64,000 nucleotides of DNA from Eretmocerus hayati (Eukaryota; Arthropoda; Insecta; Hymenoptera; Aphelinidae), in assembly GCA_029851415.1 (NCBI GenBank), contig CM056744.1:13585268-13649267 (forward strand), in the 5' to 3' direction. A model generated the notes under the pieces. The model was given only the letters and a program-made list of their open reading frames with translations. It was not told the DNA's origin and searched no databases. Of this stretch, positions 11,497 to 22,608 are shown piece after piece. Position 1 is the first letter of the stretch, and each line of letters opens with the position of its first letter. A program made the translations under genes and the position numbers.

Positions 11497-13979
11497 TCAT
11501 ACAATAGCTTTTTTATCAATCCAACTGTTCATAGAAGAGGGCACCCCCCACCACTTGATATAAATCCTTTCACCTTTTCTCTTCAATACTCTTTCAACCA
11601 AATAAACATCAGGATTTTTTACTTTTAACAATTCTTGTGAGTAAAATTGACCTGTAATAGGTTTATCCTGATCATCTACCAAGTGATACGTAGTAGGCCA
11701 CTCATTTTGATCAACACGTGATATTTTGAAGATTTCTGCACCCCAGTTAGGTAGATAACCTTTGGAAAAAATTGAACGATACCGAGATACACGAACACAG
11801 TCGCCAACTTTGAACTTCGATTTACGTTCTCCATAACGTTCTCGAGTATACACTCGGTCCAATAAGTTTGATTCAATTTCAGTCTGTCTATCAGATTTTT
11901 TCCAAACTTCAGCAGGTGTCATCCCAATAGTCCGATGGATTTTCTTATAGTTGTAGTCATTAACAATTTCTTGAATAATATCCAACCAACGATAATTCCC
12001 TCTCAAAGAAAACATGCGGTACAGCTGACTCTTTATTGTTCTGATGTATCTCCCAACGACTGAAGCTTTACATACTGAATACGTTGAGTAATGGTTGATA
12101 TTATTATCTCTCATTAAACCAGAAAACAGTTTATTATAAAATTCTTTCCCATTATCACTCTGTATGTTCCTTGGTTTACACCGCTCTTTATCCAAAATTG
12201 ATTTCATTGCTAACATCACATCGGATGCAGTCTTACTCTTCACAGGAATACACCATGAAAACTTGGAAAATACATCAATCACTGCCAAAATGTACTTGAA
12301 GTTCTTGTTAGCTTTTGCATGGTTAATCATCACGATTAAATCAATTTGCCAAATATCATTAATGCCAGAAACAGTCACTTTTCTTCGAGGAAAATTCTTC
12401 CTTGCCGGACACGGTGTCCTTGAACCAACTTTGAATGAGTCGGAAGACCACCTCGCCAAATATTTTCTTAAATGGTTGTTCAGGGCTCAAATAACATCTT
12501 CCAACTGTTTTTAAAATCGCCTACGTTAGAATTTTCAAATAAATCAACTTTTATGATTTTTTTTGAAAAAATTGTCAAAAAACGACTTTGACCCGCTTTG
12601 GTGATGATGAACGCTTAGTTATATGCTTCAAATTTCACAAAAATTTCGTCACAAAGTGCAGATGGTTCATGACACTCTATCCCAAACTATTCGCAATGTA
12701 ATACGTAGAGGGAGGGATAGGCTTCGTGAGCTATGACTAATGCTTGGGTAGAGAGTCAGATATGGCGAATATAGAAAGGTCCACCTATCTATATTGGGAA
12801 ATTTGTCATCTGCTCACGGCTCTGTCTTCTTCTTACTCACATTGGTCCTAATCATATGTACACAATGCCTTGGAATCTCGGCAAGGTCCTCATCGCGCAA
12901 CAAACGCTCTCACTCCGGCTCTGGAGAGCTTGCAGGTTCGTCATACCTGCTCCATATCTCGCATTTGAGTGGAAGGGGTAGCTCTATCGTAGTTCTAAGA
13001 TGCCATGTGCTTGCTTTCATGAAGAGAATCGACTTAAATTTTGGGTATTGTGCATGAAAAAGGATGTGGGAGTGCAGAAGCTGAAAAGAGACATGGAAGA
13101 CTGCTCCAAAAATGTTCAGCGATTGACGGTCAGAATGATGAAGTACCTTTATCTATATGTCAGACATAGGTAAGTCAGATAGGTCAATCTATCATTCTGA
13201 CCGTCAATCGCTGAACATTTTTGGAGCAGTCTTCCATGTCTCTTCTCAGCTTCTGCACTCCCACCTCCTTTTTCATGCACAATACCCAAAATTTGAGTCG
13301 ATTCTCTTCATGAAAGCGAGCACATGGCATCTTAGGACTACGATAGAGCTACCCCCTTCACTCAAATGCGAGATGTGGAGCAGGTATGACGAACCTGCAA
13401 GCTCTCCAGAACCGGAGTGAGAGCTTTTGTTGCGCGATGAGGACCTTGCCGAGAGTCCAAGGCATTGTGTACATATGATTAGGACCAATGTGAGTAAGAA
13501 GAAGACAGAGCCGTGAGCAGACGACAAATTTCCCAATAAAGATAGGTGGACCTTTCTATATTCGCCATATCTGATTTTCTACCCAAGCATTAGTCACAGC
13601 TCACGAAGCCTATCCCTTCCTCTACGTATTACATTGCGAATAGTTTGGGATAGAGTGTCATGAACCATCTGCACTTTGTGACGAAATTTTTGTGAAATTT
13701 GAAGCATATAACTAAGCGTTTATCATCGCCAAAGCGCGTCAAAGTCGTTTTTGACAATTTTTCCAGAATAAATCATAAAAGTTGTTTTATTTGAAAATTC
13801 TAACGTAGGCGATTTTAAAAACAGTTGGAAGATGTTATTTGAGCCCTGAACAACCATTTAAGAAAATATTTGGCGAGGTGGTCTTCCGACTCATTTAAAG
13901 TTGGTTCAAGGACACCGTGCGGAGAGTGCAGCTCTTGTACAATCCTTCTCTTCTGAGAAGTATACTTCTTCGAATTCAT
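11497..13979 (-). pseudogene. Integrase 1 with chromodomain, interrupted
   Basis: Retroviral-type DDE integrase of the Polinton class, starting at 13979 and ending at 11497. The first catalytic Asp lies in WQIDLIVM and the second in QSDNGKEFY. Where the third catalytic residue (Glu) belongs, the sequence reads VVGRYIRTIKSQ, so Glu has become Gly. The C-terminus (VYLVERVLKRKGERIYIKWWG and following) is a chromodomain, which in this family is thought to guide insertion. A 1510-bp palindrome (12410-13919) with a CGGA duplication splits the gene after about 20 codons. The flanking codons are in phase across it. The enzyme would insert linear element DNA into the genome. Its 3' end converges on gene Y. 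Confidence 0.85.
12410..13919. mobile_element. 1.5-kb foldback transposon in integrase 1
   Basis: The two arms (12410-13138 and about 13190-13919) are almost perfect reverse complements around a ~50-bp centre. The ends are CACGGTGTCCTTGAAC and its complement. A 4-bp duplication CGGA occurs at 12406-12409 and 13920-13923. Open frames on opposite strands (12794-13057 and 13273-13536) are mirror images of each other and not convincing genes. The superfamily is unclear; a CAC start with a 4-bp duplication would fit Chapaev/CACTA-like elements. Confidence 0.85.
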
Positions 13980-14243
13980 TTGACTGTATTGAACCATCGT
14001 GACTAACACTCTTGAATGGATAAACTGAATCAAATACACATAGAAAGCGTGATATATACTCATCGTCAAAGGAAAAGAAAAAAGTTTAATTGGAGGGGAG
14101 GTTGAAGAAAGGAGTAGAATGGGGTAAATTCCAAAACTCTTTATTCTGTTAAGAGTATACAATACAGTTTTACATGAGTTAATCTGTATAACAACACAAT
14201 AAAGCCTTACACAAAGCTATCAACTCAAACATATGTCTCACAA

Positions 14244-14993
14244 TTAATTATTCTCATAATCATATATTCTCTTCAACTGATATATGTACTCTACTGTGCG
14301 AAGTGCACATCTAAACTTAGAATTATCATGATATCTACAATCTGTATAAGTATATCCACGATCAAAATATCCATCACCAATGACATTATATTCATCGTAT
14401 ATATTTTTTATCCAAAAACTTGAATTATGTTGGAAATATTCTGGTTAAAGCTGTCTGAGAATGGTTCTTTTGTGGTCAGAATTAACGTATACAATATTCA
14501 TTCTAAAAACTGAACGGGCAGCTTCAATTTCTTGTGCTAAAGTAGCAACCTTCTTATACCATGGAATAGACCCTGAACCCCATGGAATATTATGATCATA
14601 GGTCAATTGGTGGAGTACAGTTTTGAGCTCATGAGTTTCTAAATTTTTAATGTTAAATGGTGGTTCTACAGTATAATTCAAGGGTTCATAGTTCTTACAA
14701 CAATTTTTCATCTCCTCATTGATGAATGCGATTTCTTCAGGTAGAAAGACTTGACCTGTAAATCCAATAGTATAACCTTGGAGATCGATGAATAAATAGT
14801 TTGGTTTCATGGGGTATGCCTTCTCAAGATCGGCTAGTGCAAATGGTCCACAAACATCAAAGGACGTGATTTTTGGAGTGGGAATTCGATCTACTGTCTT
14901 CTTTCTTTCTTTCTTTGATGAGGTGAGATAACCATGGGAGCTTGTACAATGGTCCTCACCCCCTCCAGTGGGCTTGAAGAGAAATAATATCAT
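14244..14993 (-). pseudogene. DEDD-exonuclease-like unknown protein
   Basis: One frame runs from 14993 through an in-frame TAA at 14445-14447 to a stop at 14244-14246, about 249 codons. The piece YLFIDLQGYTIGFTGQVFLP, followed by a segment ending VEPPFNI and later VYVNSDHKRTI, resembles a protein family common in insect transposon-rich regions. In that family, LFVDLQG begins an RNase H-like (DEDD exonuclease-like) fold; here the second acidic residue of the first motif is Gln. That fold is an inference. The start overlaps the end of the capsid-like gene by four bases. The piece beyond the TAA has good coding character (aromatic, charged) and supports one broken gene. Confidence 0.5.
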
Positions 14994-16207
14994 ATCATTT
15001 TCTGAACTGTGGATGTTAGTGGATTGTATTGCACTAGTTTATCATGAATTATGAGACAATATGCAGTCGTATTTTTTGAAATGTTCTCTTTGAATTCAAA
15101 TTCCAGTTTGATATCTACCACGGAAGCTTTAACTGCCTCATCTTGGTGAGATATGTCAAATACAAAGATGGGATAATCACTCTCAAAAGTAGCTTTACTA
15201 ATCGATGGAGTGTCTCTCCCAGTATTGTAATAACCTCTTCTGAAAGATTTGAACATTTCATACACAACTGATGTGTTTTTCGCTGAAGCAAAATCGAGAT
15301 GTAGATGTTCGTAAGGATAAGCTTCAGAGTTCAAGTAGATTTTGATATTTGTTAATTTGACATTGTCGAATTTCGAGTAGTCCTTCTTTTTGTTATCTCT
15401 TCTATTTGTTTAGAAAGCTATAATCATATAACGAGGTTTCTCTAGTTGAGATGTGCTCTTGATTGGCCAGGTTAATTGTGTTGTATTCTCTGGAAGTGAG
15501 ACCCACTCTTCCATACACCAAGATCGGAAGGGGATCCACAGTGATATCCCTCTCTCAAGATTTTTGAGTAAACGGAGACGTATTAAATCAGATGGATATA
15601 TTTGAGGCATGTACAGAGAAACTGAAGTTAAAGTTATGATTGGTGCACATTCATCTCCAGTAGTAATCACTGCATCATTATCATTCTTTGATCGTAGCAG
15701 AACAATATCATGTCTGGAAAAGCCTATGACTTTCCTATAGTTTTCGCAAAAACCGAAAAGTTTGTTCAATGGGATTGAAAAGTTGAAGCCATAGCCAGAA
15801 TCAGCTGTATATCCTCCCAAATTCCAACCAAAACAACTAGCAGATTTTTCTTCTTCAGCAGAGAGTGAAACAAGATTCTTCAAAATAGTTGCAATCCCAA
15901 GATTTTTTGTTTGATCAACAACCACACCATTTATTTCATAACGTCCTCCATCAAATATGACACATGTAAAATTATTGGTTAGACGAATATTTGCCTCTTT
16001 ATCAAAAGTTACATATCCCTCCACATAAATATATGCCTCACTTGCAAGTAGATATACATCATTACTTGTTATTGGTATGCGTATTTCATTATTCCTTTGT
16101 AAATTTTGAAAATTGGTTGGAGTGTATTTCCTTACGATTCTTTTTATTATATGCTCATCCTTCTGGATTGGGGCTGTGATGTTCAATATATCCTCATTCC
16201 CTGCCAT
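14990..16207 (-). pseudogene. Capsid-like structural protein (jelly-roll candidate)
   Basis: A single frame of about 405 codons from the ATG at 16207, with one in-frame TAA at 15410-15412 and a stop at 14990. The start (NNEIRIPITSNDVYLLASEA, then IYVEG) and later elements (NYRKVIGFSRHDIVLLRSKND, QLEKPRY, NSEAYPYEHLHLDFA, LEFEF, NTTAYCLIIHD) match, from memory, a beta-rich protein family repeatedly seen beside protein-primed polymerases in insect genomes. The beta-strand pattern and position suggest a capsid protein, which in Polintons is a double jelly-roll; that role is inference. Its core promoter lies at 16316-16351 on the minus strand. A coiled-coil gene diverges from the same region. Confidence 0.55.
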
Positions 16208-16576
16208 ATTTCCTCACTTTGTAGCCTAGTGTCTTCAGGAAAGTGATACTCTTTTGAGTTAGAGGAGCTCTTGATATTCTAGGTTCACTCTGCTTGACTC
16301 GACTAACCTCTCTCAACTGAATGAGTCTACCTCCTCCACCTTCGTTATATACAAACATCCCTACCTCTCTTTCAGATGGAATCTTATAGTAATCTCCTCT
16401 CCTCGATTATTAACCAACTCATTATCCTGATCAAGGAGTCTGATACATACGTTTTTTATTTCATTCGTTCTAGTTTGTAAATATATGATGTTCTTGGGTT
16501 TGTCTGTTTCCTTCCTGCAACTTCAAAGATTGAGTATAAAAATGATCTCTGAACTCATTTTGCATTCAGTTTCACG
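16208..16576. promoter_or_regulatory. Divergent promoter, capsid-like and coiled-coil genes
   Basis: On the minus strand, TATATAAC (16351-16344) is followed about 33 bp later by a TCAGT initiator (16320-16316). On the plus strand TATAAAAA at 16535 is followed about 31 bp later by TTCAGT at 16565-16570, just before the ATG at 16577. Both are typical insect core promoters. Confidence 0.65.
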
Positions 16577-16909
16577 ATGAGTGTCAACAAATTCGGAGGT
16601 AGCCGTCATCACGACTTAAAACACGTAGAGGTTGGAGTGAAAATTAGAGCGTTTGATAGAAAAGTAAGACTTTTGAAAGATAAAACCAATACTATATCAG
16701 CAGACTTTGAGAAAAAGATTCAAACCATCGATAACAAAATAGATAAATTGAACGGAAGATTCGAAGAGTTCAAAACAACAATTAATCAAGAAGTTACTAC
16801 GCTGGATGAGAAAATAGATAAATTATTCAAAATTGTCGAGACTAATGGTAAAATTATGAATAAATTCATAGCAGATATGGATGTTCTGAAGAAAAAAAAG
16901 AATGGATGA
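16577..16909 (+). CDS. Coiled-coil protein, possible structural role
   Basis: An intact frame of 110 residues. After a Gly/His-rich N-terminus (GGSRHHDLKHVEVG), the rest is a long amphipathic helix with heptad spacing. Repeats such as IDNKIDKLNGRFEEF and LDEKIDKLFKIVE point to a coiled-coil oligomer. The lysine-rich end overlaps the start of integrase 2 by eight bases. I do not recognise the family. In this position a fibre, minor capsid or attachment protein, or an integrase partner, are all possible. It is one of the few undamaged genes of element A. A TATA box and TCAGT initiator lie just upstream. Confidence 0.6.
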   Translation: MSVNKFGGSRHHDLKHVEVGVKIRAFDRKVRLLKDKTNTISADFEKKIQTIDNKIDKLNGRFEEFKTTINQEVTTLDEKIDKLFKIVETNGKIMNKFIADMDVLKKKKNG

Positions 16910-17862
16910 GTATACTTCTAAGAGACAGCATCTAATTCGTGAATTACATGCACCTGCAAGACGAAACTTTCCACGACGGAGAGTTATTCTGAAAGGGGTT
17001 GATGATTTGTGGGTGATTGATCTAGTTGTCTTGGTGAATCTCTCAAGTTTTAATAGAAATTTTAAATATATTCTCACAGTTATTGATGGATTCTCAAAAT
17101 ACGCTTTTGTTGAACCGATCAAGACCAAGACAGCTCATGATGTGACATGTGCATTCAAAAAAGTGCTTGATAAAACAACACGTGCTCCAAAGAATGTTCA
17201 AGCGGACCAAGGGAAAGAATTTTATAATAAGCAGTTCCTTCAACTTATGACAGACTACAATATCAACTTATATTCCACACATTCAGGAGTTAAGGCAGGT
17301 TTAATTGAGATATTCAATCGTACATTGAAAAACCGACTCTTCAGGTTCGTCTCACTCAGAGGAAACTATAAATGGTTTGATATTCTGCAAGACGTTGTTA
17401 AAGATTATAATAATACGCCACATCGTATTATTGGAATGAAGCCTTCACAAGTGTGGGTTGAATCTCCTAATCAAAATAAAATCATTTCTTCACTCTTGTC
17501 AACAGTATACGCTCGCGATGACATGATTCAGCGGAAAAAACCAAAGTTCTATCTTGGAGATTATGTTCGTGTGAGTAAATATAGATCTATATTCTCAAAA
17601 AAATATACACCAAATTGGTCTGCAGAAGTTTTCAAAATAATTCGGGTGAATGATACAGTACCTATCACATATGTTTTAGAAGATGATGAAGGTACTAGAA
17701 TAGTTGGGGCTTTCTACGAACAAGAGATTGCTAAGGTTCGAGATCCTAACGTATATTTTGGTAGAGAAGATATTAAAGAAAAAAGGTGAAAACATTTTTG
17801 TAAAGTGATGGGGCTTATCTGAAGACAAGAATTCGTGGATAAACAAGAATGCTTTTCTTTGA
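16902..17862 (+). pseudogene. Integrase 2, DDE core intact, chromodomain broken
   Basis: A second integrase, 295 residues to a stop at 17789. The catalytic triad is visible: Asp in WVIDLVVL, Asp in VQADQGKEFY and Glu in GLIEIFNRTLKN. The N-terminal QHLIRELHAPARRNFPRR and the C-terminal SH3-like part (YLGDYVRVSKYRSIFSKKYTPNW) match integrase 1. Beyond 17789 a frameshift and a TGG-to-TGA change break the chromodomain, whose remains (SEDKNSWINKNAFL) end at 17862. Its 3' end converges on PolB A. Two integrases per element, facing opposite ways, is unusual. This copy keeps the catalytic Glu that integrase 1 lost but has lost an intact chromodomain. Confidence 0.85.
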
Positions 17863-17869
17863 TTGATAA

Positions 17870-20800
17870 TAAAATATTTATTAATCAACATTTTTTCCAT
17901 TAGAGCTATTCTGTAATCACCATGAGCTAAAGTAGATATCTTATCATCTAATGTATACCTCTTATCGTCTAAACTACGTATAGCTAATTTTTTCTCATTA
18001 ACAGATAGTACGTGATGACTTTTCACGCGAATACTACGCTGTTCACAATATATCAGTTCATCGTCAAATAAAGCTCTAAGATAATCATCATGAGTGATTT
18101 TATTCTTCAAAGCATACTTTTTTACTCCCTTTCCAACTTTTTTGAATAAATTTGAATCATATTTAATACTATACAGTTTTGATCTGATGAAAACAGCTTC
18201 ATCAATGATTACACCTCCCATTTCATCTTTCATTTTGAATAATTCTTTAGCATTCACACGATCAATTCCGTATGGATTGTCAATCGAATAGTTAGAAGTA
18301 TCAAAATATTCGTAACAATCTTTGCGCATGATTTCAGTATACGGGTTGATATTCCGAATGAAATAGTTCATTGAATCTGTGTCTGTATACATTAATTCAC
18401 AAAGATTGGTATTGTTGTTGAATATTCTCATGAAATATTCATAGTGGAGTTGATACATTAATCGCTTTGATTCGTCCAAGATACTCATTCCTATGAACAA
18501 AGGTTTGTCTAACAAAATGCTTGTATGTTTAAGTTGGAAATTCTATGGAAACGTGGAGAAGAAATCAGACTTTCTACTCCAAATCTTCCTTCCCACTTAC
18601 TTACTAAACGTACCAGAATTCTCTTCCTGACATTTACAATCGTTTCACCAAATAAACTGTTATTGAAAAGTTTAAATAAACTTTTCTCGAATTCCGAAGT
18701 AGATCTTTTCGTGTAATCTGTATTCATTTGGATATAGGAACTCAAGTAATCGCTCTGTTTGAATTGAAGTATTCTGTGAATTTTCTCAATCTCAAGTCCA
18801 CATTTCACAGCTAATTTCAAATATTTATAATGAATCACGTAATTGTTCTTATTGTTAAGTGTGGCTAACAATTTTTTAAGTTTACCATCAGAATTTGGTG
18901 GTATCATTTTCTCGGGGCAAAAAGGATAGTCACTGTGGAGTTCATGTAAAGTATGTGGATATAAGATATCTACCTCTAAAATATATCCAATGTCTGATTC
19001 ATCATCAATATCTTGTAAATTGAAGTTGTCAACAACTTCCACCCATTTGAAGTCACCGTAAGGTAATTTAGATAACATCGCTGACCCATATAAATTATTC
19101 ATGTCGTAATACATTATATATGATTCACCCATAGAAGGATCGTAATTTTTCATGTACGGATTATTAGCTACAGCGTAATGATGTGACGCTACACTCAATC
19201 CGCCTCGAATTCCTGATTCTATGGAAAGAATTTGATCGATATCCGTCAGTTTTTCTAATTTTACATTATCTTCCTCTCTAAGTTTTTTTAAGAACGCATC
19301 CTAAGATAAACCTGGAAGCGTAAAATAGTGAACTGGATCCAACTCGTAGCTCTCTAAGCAAGTCTCTCTGAATTTCTCAAATATATCACATAACAGTAAA
19401 ACGTCTATCTTAAGATATAAATTTGAATATTGAAGAACATTAACACAATTGAAATACTACCAAACTTTTTGAGCATGTATGTAATCATCTACGGAAACAT
19501 CCGATTCTGTTAATGCATTGTAGAAATCTGTTCTACCTGGTAAAGAAGTTTCATTCGACTTTTCGATGGAACTCAACCAATCATATGGAAAAATACCTTT
19601 TCTCATAATAAGGTTATAAAGTTGTTCTCGACTAATGTTTTTCTCTCGATGTATACTTTCAATCTCATCATGAAACTGAGCTTTGAGTACTTTTTTTTCG
19701 TGATTCGATAAGATGTCACCCAAATTATCTAAACTTGAATCTAGAAATTTGATTGAATCTATGAATGAAAGTCTTATTCGACTACCTTTGATGTACTTGA
19801 TGAACGAAATATAGTTCTCCATATCATTTGGAATTATATGGACATCTCCAGGTATCAAAGTTGCTACATCGCTTATCAAAAAATTCATATCATATCTAGA
19901 TAAATTATGAGCTGAAATCACAATGTTATACTGCTTACAAAAGTTCAGATTACACTTGGAATGACTCGGTCCTCTATAACTGAAACGGAAAGAAGAATGA
20001 ATTTTACTCTCTAAAGAAGGGAATGAATATCAAATATCTTTTCCTCTTCACTGACACATACCTTCCTGAGATATGACAATGATCACGAACCCGATCATTC
20101 AGTAATACTCCATGACAGATGTGACACAATATTGCTGATTTGAAATTCTCTTCATCCAATTCAGACATCTGGAGAGGCTTTGGATTATTCAGTTCCTAAT
20201 AATAGAATAGAGACAGCATTAGTATGATTAAAAAAAATATGATATTCTTTGCAACTCACCTGTTCGATTTGCATTGCGATTTCATAAAGTCTTTTCGCAA
20301 ACCAGGTACCACAATCAAGTCCATAATAACTTTCGTATCTCGACTGACTCGCGTCTATTGAATTCTGTAGAAAGAAGCCACAACTAAAAGCTGTATGTTT
20401 TTGATAAGCATTTTTAATAATTTGAAGGTGACTTAGTCTTTGAAGATTTTCGTCACTACTATTTTTTGGAAAGTATTCTTCAGCTCTTTCTAATAAACAT
20501 TCAAAATCCATATAGATTACGTACGGAAGTTTCTGTTTCTTATAATAATTTGAAAATTCAATGAATTTATCTTTTTCCGTCGGTAACGTGATCACACATG
20601 AGTTTTCTTGAGCACATGCTTTTTTGTGTTGAATCAACTTATACTTTGAGTGAAAAACATGGAAACATCTATTACATGGGAACACTGCTCCGTTATGTTT
20701 ATAAATTTGCATAGAAATGAGTCTTGACAAGTTGTTTATCAAACAGTAATGTGAATTTTTATCATCGCCTTCTAGAAGTAGAAGATTTACATGATTGACT

Positions 20801-21786
20801 TTTTCATTATCAGTCAAATACAGAGAGTAGAATTTCTTCTTCTCAACTCCGGAAACATTCACGGAAATCGATCTATTCATACGTTCAAATTTTGGAATAG
20901 ATTTCAACTTCATTGGAAATTTAATGCCTTTGAATTTTAGATGATCTTTATAATTGGGGTACAATGATTTGGAAAACCGTTTTCGTTTGGTAGGAAAAAT
21001 CTTTGCCATGATTGCGTAAGCAAAACAATCATCGTTCTGTGTGTTAATATTTATCACAGCATTCTTATTCTTTATCCATTCTGGAAGTTCTATATATGAT
21101 GATCCACTAATCAGATCTGTTTTTGCAGTATTCACCTTTAAAGAAAGAATTTCATCCAAAGTAAATCCACTTCCAGAATCGGAAAATTCTGATAATTCAT
21201 CAAGTATACATTTGTAACTCTCGGAGAACCAGGAATTGAGTTTAGATGATTTTAATAGATTTCTATAAAGTGATTGAAAGTGTTTGATTTTTGACTCACT
21301 GTCATTAATTTTGAAATAAGCGCTAAAAATCAAACATACTTCAACAGAATTATGTTTTTTCATTACATCTTTAACAAAACGTAAGACTAATGGTTTGGCT
21401 AATGTAAAGAATTTTTGAATATTAGTTACTGTACAGTTTCCCACCACCCCAGTAAAAATCCTAGATTTGAAAGCAGATTCACCCTTGAAGAAAATAACTT
21501 CATTACTTCCTTGAAATCCATGAGAATATACAATGTTTTCCAGAATTTGTTCTCTCACTCTGCATTCGTTTAGTATAACCTCTAGATTCGCTTTTGTACC
21601 AGGCGGATAAGAATTTATATGAGTTTTCAATAAATACGAAACATCATGGATGTACGCCTTGAAATCTTTGCGGAGAGTCTTAGCTTTTTCTATATCTCAA
21701 TCACCCAGTTCACTTTCGCGAAAACCAGAATATTCGTATAATAATTGAGAGTACTTAGCTTTAGCTGTATTGAGTGCACTCGCCAT
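17870..21786 (-). pseudogene. Protein-primed family B DNA polymerase, copy A
   Basis: The gene starts at the ATG at 21786. An in-frame TGA lies at 21697-21699. Exon 1 runs to 20260, intron 1 is 20196-20259, exon 2 is 20062-20195, intron 2 is 19980-20061, and exon 3 runs from 19979 to about 17870. Seen in order: GSSYIELPEWI region, a Cys/His zinc motif (CNRCFHVFHSKYKLIQH), exonuclease motif I YMDFECLL, a CHICH...RDHCH motif spanning exon 2, SRYDMNFL (exonuclease II), motif A YYDMNNLYGSAM, motif B LFNNSLFGETIVNVRKR and motif C MYTDTDSM. Two further stops (near 19455 and 19300) and a frameshift near 18512 inactivate it. It would copy linear element DNA using a protein primer. The promoter is shared with OBL1. 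Confidence 0.9.
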
Positions 21787-22281
21787 GATAGAGATATGAA
21801 ACTTGAATGGATGGATTGAAGTGACTTGATGAGAATCTTGGAGCTGAATGTTAACTCGAGCGCACGTTCTTGGAATGTCTTAGTTCACCTCTCTTATAGA
21901 AGATGAAAGGAGAATAAAAGGAGAAGGAAAAAAAATGAAAAATGTAGAGGTAAATAGCTTTGTACTAGTTCTTTCGTAAGATTGTAGTTCTGCTAGTCTT
22001 GTCGTCCTTGACATATGATTGAGTGAGAGAAAATTCAAATTAAAATGAAGAATAATCTCTCGACCTTTTGCTAGTAAAACTTTGCATAATGTCATGATTA
22101 AAATACTTGAAACTACCAGGATTAATTCAGTAGAAAGAAAAAATATATAAACATGAATATCATACATAACTCACATGTGCTATAGTATGTGATTCAATCA
22201 CTCTGATCAAGTTCATTCTTTTTTTCGGATCTTCTCTAGGATATATATAAGAGCGTTACCATATTCAGTTTGAAATCAGTT
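21787..22281. promoter_or_regulatory. Divergent promoter region, PolB A / OBL1
   Basis: A 495-bp region between the two divergent start codons. On the plus strand TATATAAG (22244-22251) and an initiator TTCAGT (22264-22269) precede the OBL1 ATG at 22282. No clear TATA box was identified for PolB. Confidence 0.6.
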
Positions 22282-22608
22282 ATGGCTAACGTTCATAACG
22301 AGTGGGAACAAATCAACAAGTCTCGTGGGTTCCCCGAGACTGTGGCATTAAAGACGCTAGGTGAAGAACTTTGGTATAGTATAATATCTTGCTCTTTCCT
22401 AGATACCAAATATGGAAGAAGATTAAAATTGAGAATAAAGGATCCTCATTCGGGAGAAGAAAAATTCGTCTTTGCTCCAAAAGGAACCTCAGCTCAACTT
22501 TCAAGGAACGAAGAGTACTATACAACGAAATTCAACCTTGGTAAAACTCTTCTTCATTTCGTCCCATTTAAATCGTATAATACTATCGAATTCAAAGATG
22601 TCCAGTGA
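22282..22608 (+). CDS. OBL1, small predicted DNA-binding protein
   Basis: An intact 108-residue frame from the ATG at 22282. The pattern is KTLGEELW, then DTKYGRRLKLRIKDPHSGEEK, FVFAPKGTSAQL and a basic/aromatic end. It recurs in the other copies as a charged N-terminus, a T(K/Q)YG-x-hydrophobic-strand segment, (F/V)xxF-APK or VPKP, and a C-terminal strand. It resembles, from memory, small proteins beside Polinton-like polymerases in insects. A single-strand-binding OB-like role is inference (hence OBL). Its stop overlaps the ATG of PC4-1 by 11 bases, suggesting the two are expressed from one transcript. A TATA/TCAGT promoter lies upstream. Confidence 0.6.
   Translation: MANVHNEWEQINKSRGFPETVALKTLGEELWYSIISCSFLDTKYGRRLKLRIKDPHSGEEKFVFAPKGTSAQLSRNEEYYTTKFNLGKTLLHFVPFKSYNTIEFKDVQ

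Noticed and set aside
12794..13057. Open frame with a hydrophobic leader, mirrored at 13273-13536
   Set aside because: The two frames are inverted copies in the arms of one palindrome, have no supporting domain, and are explained by the foldback structure.
11497..13979. Integrase of a Ty3/gypsy retrotransposon
   Set aside because: No reverse transcriptase, RNase H or LTR is adjacent, and all three integrases lie within clusters of element genes, two of them directly beside PolB.
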